NCBI GenBank assembly: GCA_903891475.1
Contig: CAITEP010000001.1
Coordinates: forward strand, 1 to 40,642
Origin: an uncultured Mucilaginibacter sp.
Lineage (GTDB): Bacteria > Bacteroidota > Bacteroidia > Sphingobacteriales > Sphingobacteriaceae
Length of the DNA stretch: 40,642 nt
Direction of reading: 5' to 3'
The notes under the pieces are model-generated. The model had not been told where the DNA came from. It did no database searches and saw only the letters and a program-made list of their open reading frames with translations. Each line of letters opens with the position of its first letter. Position 1 is the first letter of the stretch. Below are positions 36,795 through 40,642 of this stretch, one piece after another. A program made the translations under genes and the position numbers.

Positions 36795-36988
36795 ATAACC
36801 AAGCACCAGGCGGTCTAACCTTTATCAAATCAGACAACTCTGGATGGAGATTACATCTTCACTAAAAAAATTGCTAATAAAATGATGCGGAACTACTTAA
36901 CTCAATCAACTAAATAAACCCAATCAACCATTCACCCAAAAAAAGTATCAAGTAGCTAGTAAAAACCTTAAAGAAGAAAAATCTAGCA

Positions 36989-37007
36989 CCCTCTCCTTTG
37001 GAGAGGG
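36989..37007. repeat. Short hairpin repeat CCCTCTCC-TTT-GGAGAGGG
   Basis: A perfect 8-bp stem with a TTT loop is followed by a G-rich tail (GGGGGGTGAGGC). Its base composition differs sharply from the AT-rich surroundings. From memory such palindromes recur in Bacteroidota genomes; that needs a genome scan. Confidence 0.6.
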
Positions 37008-37061
37008 CGGGGGGTGAGGCATTTCGAATTGTGAAAAAATTCCCTTCTCAAACTTTCAATC

Positions 37062-37607
37062 TCCTACCAAAACCAGTTTCAAAACAACCAAAAAACCGCT
37101 AAAATTTAATTGTTGATTGATTTGGATTTGTGATAAAACCAAAGCATGAAAAACTCAAGCAACTAAATCACACTAAATCAACTAAACCAAAGGCACCCAA
37201 TTTTTCAAGATGCAAATAGGTATATCGTTTTTTTGATGGATTTGGATTTGTGAAAAATGAAGATCAATAAACTTGCAAGCTCATACAAAAACATGTAGGT
37301 AAACAACCCTTTTAATTTCTTTTCGGAAATTTTCAATTTTTCAAACTCATACAAAAACGTGTATTTAAACAACCCCATTAATTTCTTTTTTCAAATTTTC
37401 AATCTTTCAAACACACACCAAAACCAGTATCAAAACAACAAAAAAAACCGCCCAAATTTAATTGTTGATGGATTTGGATTTGAGATAAAACCAAAGCATA
37501 AAAAACTCAAGCAACTAAATCACACTAAATCAACTTAATCAACCACCCTAAAGGCACCTAATTTCCTAAAATTTAATTAGGTGTATCGAAATATTACAGA
37601 ATTGGAT
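37062..37607 (+). repeat. Imperfect ~200-bp direct repeat, 352 bp apart
   Basis: 37062-37255 and 37414-37607 align with a constant offset of 352 bp over most of their length. Shared landmarks are ACCAAAACCAG (37066 and 37418), GGATTTGGATTTG or near, and CAAGCAACTAAATCACAC followed by TAAATCAA. This is a diverged tandem duplication with no coding frame. Confidence 0.7.
37276..37407 (+). repeat. Imperfect 66-bp tandem repeat
   Basis: CTCATACAAAAACRTGTA, then AAACAACCC and TAATTTCTTTT, occur twice, about 66 bp apart, between the two halves of the larger repeat. Non-coding. Confidence 0.6.
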
Positions 37608-37705
37608 TTGGAAAAAAAATTTCAAGGAAAAAGGCCAAAAAAACACGAAAAAGTAGGCTGTTTTGAGCCAAAATGATAGTTTGGACTATAGTTAATTATA
37701 ATAAA

Positions 37706-37778
37706 ATTATAATTTGGAGGGTTGAAATTATAGTTTATTATAAAATAATTATAATTTGAAGGGTCAAAACTATAGTTT
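37706..37778 (+). repeat. Imperfect 31-bp repeat, period 42
   Basis: ATTATAATTTGRAGGGTY, then AAAYTATAGTTT, occurs at 37706 and 37748, with flanking copies of GGCCAAAATGATMGTYTGGA before and after. The sequence is AT-rich and partly self-complementary. It lies just beyond the end of the lipoprotein gene on the minus strand. Confidence 0.55.
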
Positions 37779-37818
37779 CAAAAGGCCAAAATGATCGTCT
37801 GGAGCAATAAGAAAATCT

Positions 37819-38406
37819 CTACTTAAACTGTAGACTAAAACTACCTTCCACTTTAATGGAGGTGTTGGCTAGTCCATCATTTTTGGTGAGGTAGGTAACA
37901 AAGCTGCCCATGGTGAGCAGGCTATCCTTAGCAAACCGGTTAAAATTCAGGCTCCCAACCCCGGTTTTTAAACTTGCGGTACTTAATGAATAAGCTGTAA
38001 CAGGCTGTTTATCAGCAGATAAAACCAATAACTGACTACCGGCTATGCTACTGCCACCACTTACATGCAATACCCCTGCCGAGGTAATGCCAAAACTAGC
38101 CGTATGCGCTTTGTTAATGGCACTAAGGCCGTAAAAATGTTTGTTACCTACGGTAGTAAGGTTCACTAAGGCGATAGAATCGGTGGTAGCGTTGAAATTG
38201 AGTATGGTACCGTTCACTTTTAGCTCCAGTATGCCGGAGGTAGCCAAATAATTGCCCGGGTTGGTAAAAAAACTGTTGATGGAGGTGCTGTCGGCCTTGG
38301 TAGTGGTGGCGGCAAGGCTATCGTCTTTTCGGCATGCAGTACCAAAAATGAGCAAAGCCATCAGCATAAGGGTATAAGCAAGTAATAATTTGGAATGCCT
38401 CATCAT
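37819..38406 (-). CDS. Putative lipoprotein of unknown function
   Basis: About 195 residues from ATG 38406. An N-terminal signal (RHSKLLLAYTLMLMALLIFG) ends in the lipobox GTAC, followed by RKDDS, so the protein is probably a lipid-anchored envelope protein. The mature part is Ser/Thr/Leu-rich with beta-strand pattern (ILELKVNGTILNFNATTD, GKVEGSFSLQF-like end). No family is recognised for certain. The frame is open to ATG 38424, but those residues would disturb the signal peptide. Confidence 0.75.
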   Translation of the reverse strand: MMRHSKLLLAYTLMLMALLIFGTACRKDDSLAATTTKADSTSINSFFTNPGNYLATSGILELKVNGTILNFNATTDSIALVNLTTVGNKHFYGLSAINKAHTASFGITSAGVLHVSGGSSIAGSQLLVLSADKQPVTAYSLSTASLKTGVGSLNFNRFAKDSLLTMGSFVTYLTKNDGLANTSIKVEGSFSLQFK

Positions 38407-38572
38407 AAATATTTTCGCAACCATAACGGTAGTAAGTTAAAAAAATTGGAGATCGGCCGGGTATAGCATACCCATTTAACATTGTTTAACTTTAATTTGT
38501 AAAAAAGGTTTAATGACGCGAAAAATAAAGTTACAGCCACCGGGATTGGTAGCCAAGAAACAAGAAAATGTG

Positions 38573-38656
38573 TGCCCGGAACGAGATTCGAACTCGTACA
38601 TCCTTACGGAAGCCACCCCCTCAAGATGGTGCGTCTACCAATTTCGCCACCCGGGC
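38573..38656 (-). tRNA. tRNA-Leu (anticodon GAG)
   Basis: 84 nt on the minus strand without an encoded CCA. The acceptor stem GCCCGGG pairs with TCCGGGC, the D-arm contains AAATTGGTAGACGC, and the anticodon stem CCATC/GGTGG surrounds the loop TTGAGGG. A class II variable arm follows, and the T-arm contains GTTCGAATC. The structure agrees with leucine tRNAs. Confidence 0.95.
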
Positions 38657-38800
38657 TATGGGTTATAATTAATTGATTACTAGCTTATTAACGATAAATA
38701 AATAGATTATACTTCTGCAAATATCAAAGCCCTAACCTGTTGATAACCAACTAAAACCAATGCGCAAATATAAATTTTTATGGTAAAAACATTGTATTTT

Positions 38801-38830
38801 TTGTAAAAGCAAAGCATAATTGTAAATTCG
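38801..38830 (+). promoter_or_regulatory. Bacteroidota-type promoter of the DUF2147 gene
   Basis: TTG (38801-38803), 19 nt, TAAATTCG (38823-38830), close to the TTG/TAnnTTTG consensus of the phylum. It lies 16 bp before the ATG at 38847. Confidence 0.55.
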
Positions 38831-38846
38831 AGTTAAATTATAAACT

Positions 38847-39284
38847 ATGCTGAAAAAAATCATTCCCGCATTGCTGCTGTTAACTAGCTTATGCACAATT
38901 ACTTATGCGCAAAATGCCGACGCTGTTTTGGGCAGTTGGGTTAACCCAAGCGGCGAAGACCATATCCTGATTTATAAAAAAGGGAACAAGTATTTTGGCA
39001 AGCTGGATTGGATAAAACATCCGAATGATGAGCATGGCAATCCAAAAACCGACTATAAGAACCCGGATAAGGCCTTACAAACACGGCCCGACCTAGGCCT
39101 GGAGCTGCTAAAAGATTTTACTTACAAAGGCGACCAAGTGTATGAGGATGGCACCATTTACGATCCCAAAAGCGGAAAAACGTATAGCTGTAAAATGACA
39201 CTTGAAGGCAACAATTTAAGAATTCGGGGTTTTATCGGCATCGCGTTATTAGGTAGAACAGAAGTTTGGACACGCTTAAAATGA
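38847..39284 (+). CDS. DUF2147-domain secreted protein
   Basis: 145 residues. A signal peptide (MLKKIIPALLLLTSLCTITYAQ) is followed by a typical DUF2147 domain: ADAVLGSWVNPSGEDHILIYKKGN, YFGKLDWIKHPNDEHGNPKTD, GTIYDPKSGKTYSCKMTLEGN, LRIRGFIGIALLGRTEVWTR. The family is common in Bacteroidota and proteobacteria and probably adopts a lipocalin-like barrel; its function is unknown. It overlaps the next gene by 4 bp (ATGA). Confidence 0.93.
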   Translation: MLKKIIPALLLLTSLCTITYAQNADAVLGSWVNPSGEDHILIYKKGNKYFGKLDWIKHPNDEHGNPKTDYKNPDKALQTRPDLGLELLKDFTYKGDQVYEDGTIYDPKSGKTYSCKMTLEGNNLRIRGFIGIALLGRTEVWTRLK

Positions 39285-40297
39285 GAAAAGTATCAACAAT
39301 ACTAGTTTTAGCAGGCTTCCTACTAAATACGGCGTCATCCATTGCGCAAAGTATTACATTAGTTCCTCTAAATAAGGCAGTTAGCATCCGGGGGCTTTCG
39401 GTGGTGGATGATAGCGTTGCTTGGCTGAGTGGTACCAAAGGCAGTATTGCCATTACCAAAAACGGTGGCAGAACCTGGGATTGGAAAACCGTAAAAGGGT
39501 ATGAGAAAGCCGATTTTAGGGATATCGAAGCGTTTAACGATAAGGAGGCCGTCATCATGTCGTCGGGAACGCCGGCCTTAGTCATGAAAACTACTGATGG
39601 TGGCGAAAACTGGGAAGTGAAATACAATAACCCAGATTCGGCTTACTTTTTTGATGCCATGGACTTTTCCGACAAAAACCCCAAAGAGGGTTGGATTATG
39701 GGTGATGCAATTAAGGGTAAAATCCTGCTGTTGCATACCAGCGATGGTGGAAACAATTGGCAATCAGCTAATTATATGCCTGATGCCAAGCCTGGCGAAG
39801 GTGCTTTCGCGGCCAGCGGCACTTGCTTGCGAACCATTAACAAACATGTTTACATGGTTACCGGAGGCTTTGCCACCAACTATTTTGATCTTAAACTGCC
39901 TGATAATAAGTGGGTTATTACCCCACTGCCCTTCCCTAAGAGCAAGGCTAGTCAGGGAGCGTTCTCTGTGGCCATCGGTAAAAATGGCAAAGTAATTGTA
40001 GGCGGCGACTATAGTAACGACAAGCGCTCCGACTCAACTGCCTGTTATTCAATGGGTAATGGAGCTGATTGGCAGCTTGCTAAGAAATCTATAGCTGGCT
40101 TTCAATCATGCGTGGAGTATTTGGGTGGCAATGTTTTCTTGGCAACCGGTACCCCCGGAAGTAACATTACTACCGATGGCGGCATCAGCTGGACACAAAT
40201 TAGTACCACTAGTTTCAACGTTTGCCGTAAGGCTAAGCACGGAAAATTGGTGTTACTAGCAGGATCCGGAGCAAATATCGGCATCTTCAAAATGTAA
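39281..40297 (+). CDS. YCF48/BNR-type beta-propeller secreted protein
   Basis: About 338 residues from ATG 39281, with a signal peptide (RKVSTILVLAGFLLNTASSIAQ). The repeats carry Asp-box-like T-x-D-G-G-x-x-W or N-G-G-R-T-W motifs (KNGGRTWDWK, TTDGGENWEVK, TSDGGNNWQSA, TTDGGISWTQI), typical of YCF48-like photosystem-assembly-factor or BNR propellers. The frame is open to TTG 39266, but the ATGA overlap and signal peptide favour 39281. The role is unknown; these proteins are often annotated as oxidoreductases without evidence. Confidence 0.88.
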   Translation: MRKVSTILVLAGFLLNTASSIAQSITLVPLNKAVSIRGLSVVDDSVAWLSGTKGSIAITKNGGRTWDWKTVKGYEKADFRDIEAFNDKEAVIMSSGTPALVMKTTDGGENWEVKYNNPDSAYFFDAMDFSDKNPKEGWIMGDAIKGKILLLHTSDGGNNWQSANYMPDAKPGEGAFAASGTCLRTINKHVYMVTGGFATNYFDLKLPDNKWVITPLPFPKSKASQGAFSVAIGKNGKVIVGGDYSNDKRSDSTACYSMGNGADWQLAKKSIAGFQSCVEYLGGNVFLATGTPGSNITTDGGISWTQISTTSFNVCRKAKHGKLVLLAGSGANIGIFKM

Positions 40298-40349
40298 AAT
40301 ATTCATTTTTAAGTGCTTATATAATATTGAAAATAAATTACTTTTTGGC

Positions 40350-40380
40350 TTGCACAGCAAAATCAATAAGCGTATATTTG
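40350..40380 (+). promoter_or_regulatory. Promoter of tRNA-Lys
   Basis: TTG (40350-40352), 20 nt, TATATTTG (40373-40380) matches the phylum consensus very well. It lies 30 bp before the tRNA. It serves as a reference for a normal housekeeping promoter, in contrast to the CAnnTTTG boxes of the island. Confidence 0.7.
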
Positions 40381-40410
40381 CACCACTTTAAACAAAAGGG
40401 TTTAAGGTTC

Positions 40411-40483
40411 GATTTCGTAGCTCAGCCGGTAGAGCATAACACTTTTAATGTTGGGGTCCTGGGTTCGAGTCCCAGCGGGATCA
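40411..40483 (+). tRNA. tRNA-Lys (anticodon TTT)
   Basis: 73 nt without encoded CCA. The acceptor stem GATTTCG pairs with CGGGATC, the D-arm is GCTCAGCCGGTAGAGC, and the anticodon stem TAACA/TGTTG surrounds CTTTTAA. The T-arm is CTGGG-TTCGAGT-CCCAG. Its 3' end is the sequence duplicated at 1156-1170, so this is the likely attachment site of an integrative element. Confidence 0.96.
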
Positions 40484-40642
40484 CAAAATCGAAGACAAAT
40501 AGGAGGAAGCGGTTCAAAAACTGCTTCCTTTTTGTTTTTAGGCTGTTTTTTGTTATATTTGAGAACGGTAACAACCGTTAAAAACCAAATTTCATCACAA
40601 TTGTTTACACCCAGTTTACACCGTTGTTTACACCAAACTCAA
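40470..40642 (+). repeat. tRNA-Lys 3' end plus integrase upstream region, inverted copy of 998-1170
   Basis: Near-identical (about five mismatches, no indel) to the reverse complement of 998-1170, up to the last base of the window. It includes the AACGGT/ACCGTT inverted repeat and three GTTTACACC repeats starting at 40603, 40614 and 40626. In the left copy the integrase start codon follows three bases beyond the matching end, so a second integrase is expected just outside the window. Confidence 0.88.
40505..40539 (+). terminator. Intrinsic terminator after tRNA-Lys
   Basis: The stem GGAAGCGGTT (40505-40514) pairs with AACTGCTTCC (40519-40528), with one G-T pair and a CAAA loop, followed by a T-rich tract TTTTTGTTTTT. 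The same hairpin is present in the left copy at 1112-1135. Confidence 0.85.

Noticed and set aside
36584..36802. 72-codon open frame on the minus strand
   Set aside because: It lies entirely in REP copy 2 and its flanks; the translation follows the palindromes and has no protein-like features.
36989..37607. Possible CRISPR array in the repeat-rich spacer
   Set aside because: Repeats are long, imperfect and few, with no regular spacers and no cas genes.
40327..40581. 84-codon open frame over the tRNA-Lys gene
   Set aside because: It runs through the tRNA and its terminator; a coding role is not credible.

Overview
The window looks like a chromosomal segment of a Bacteroidota bacterium of the Sphingobacteriaceae type (Mucilaginibacter/Pedobacter-like; the genus is a guess). 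Evidence: AT-rich spacers, almost no Shine-Dalgarno sequences, host promoters of the form TTG-N19/20-TAnnTTTG (tRNA-Lys, DUF2147 gene), and gene families typical of that group.

Layout. (1) 1-1380: start of a tyrosine integrase reading out of the window to the left, its upstream/att region carrying the tRNA-Lys 3' end, a REP-like repeat and a strong hairpin. (2) 1990-3390: an MtfA-like peptidase and an AraC-type regulator with an N-terminal MxCxxC domain. (3) 3.7-10.2 kb, plus strand: cupin (broken by a stop codon), HAD phosphatase, acetate kinase, phosphoketolase, class I FBP aldolase, triosephosphate isomerase. (4) 22.0-10.3 kb, minus strand: a 13-gene run of SPFH protein, PRC-barrel protein, PPK2, a complete N-type ATPase (atpDCQRBEFAG) and alpha-glucan phosphorylase. 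(5) 22.4-35.0 kb: short, often divergent units encoding an eRF1-domain-like protein, two SHOCT/BON modules, cupin, three small unknown proteins, oxidoreductase, DJ-1/PfpI protein, Zn-alcohol dehydrogenase, a second AraC/MxCxxC regulator, oleate hydratase, universal stress protein and an aldehyde dehydrogenase. (6) 35.1-40.3 kb: an SDR pseudogene, NmrA-like protein, a 1.4-kb repeat-rich spacer, lipoprotein, tRNA-Leu(GAG), DUF2147 protein and YCF48/BNR-like protein. (7) 40.4 kb to the end: tRNA-Lys(TTT) followed by an inverted copy of the integrase upstream region from the left edge.

Main finding. Eight promoters between 3.6 and 33.6 kb share one composite architecture, and a ninth copy lacks a recognisable -7 box. 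It is a 16-bp box GTGTGAATNATGTAAC, exactly 14 nt, an 11-nt second box (consensus ATATAACAATT), 16-17 nt, then a CAnnTTTG-like -7 element. The two boxes share a T-N-ATRTAAC core repeated at 21 bp, the spacing typical of AraC-family activators, and the second lies where a -33 element should be. The eight promoters precede nearly every operon of the island. I infer one regulon, plausibly driven by one or both AraC/MxCxxC paralogs encoded inside it, which lack the motif themselves.

How the genes could work together (inference): glucan phosphorylase releases glucose-1-P; aldolase and TIM adjust sugar phosphates; phosphoketolase plus acetate kinase make ATP without NAD+ reduction; PPK2 exchanges phosphate between polyphosphate and nucleotides; the N-ATPase couples ATP to an ion gradient; USP, SPFH, BON, cupin and dehydrogenases fit stress or low-oxygen survival. 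It resembles in concept the low-oxygen-activated (lxa) locus of Burkholderia cenocepacia. No expression evidence is available here.
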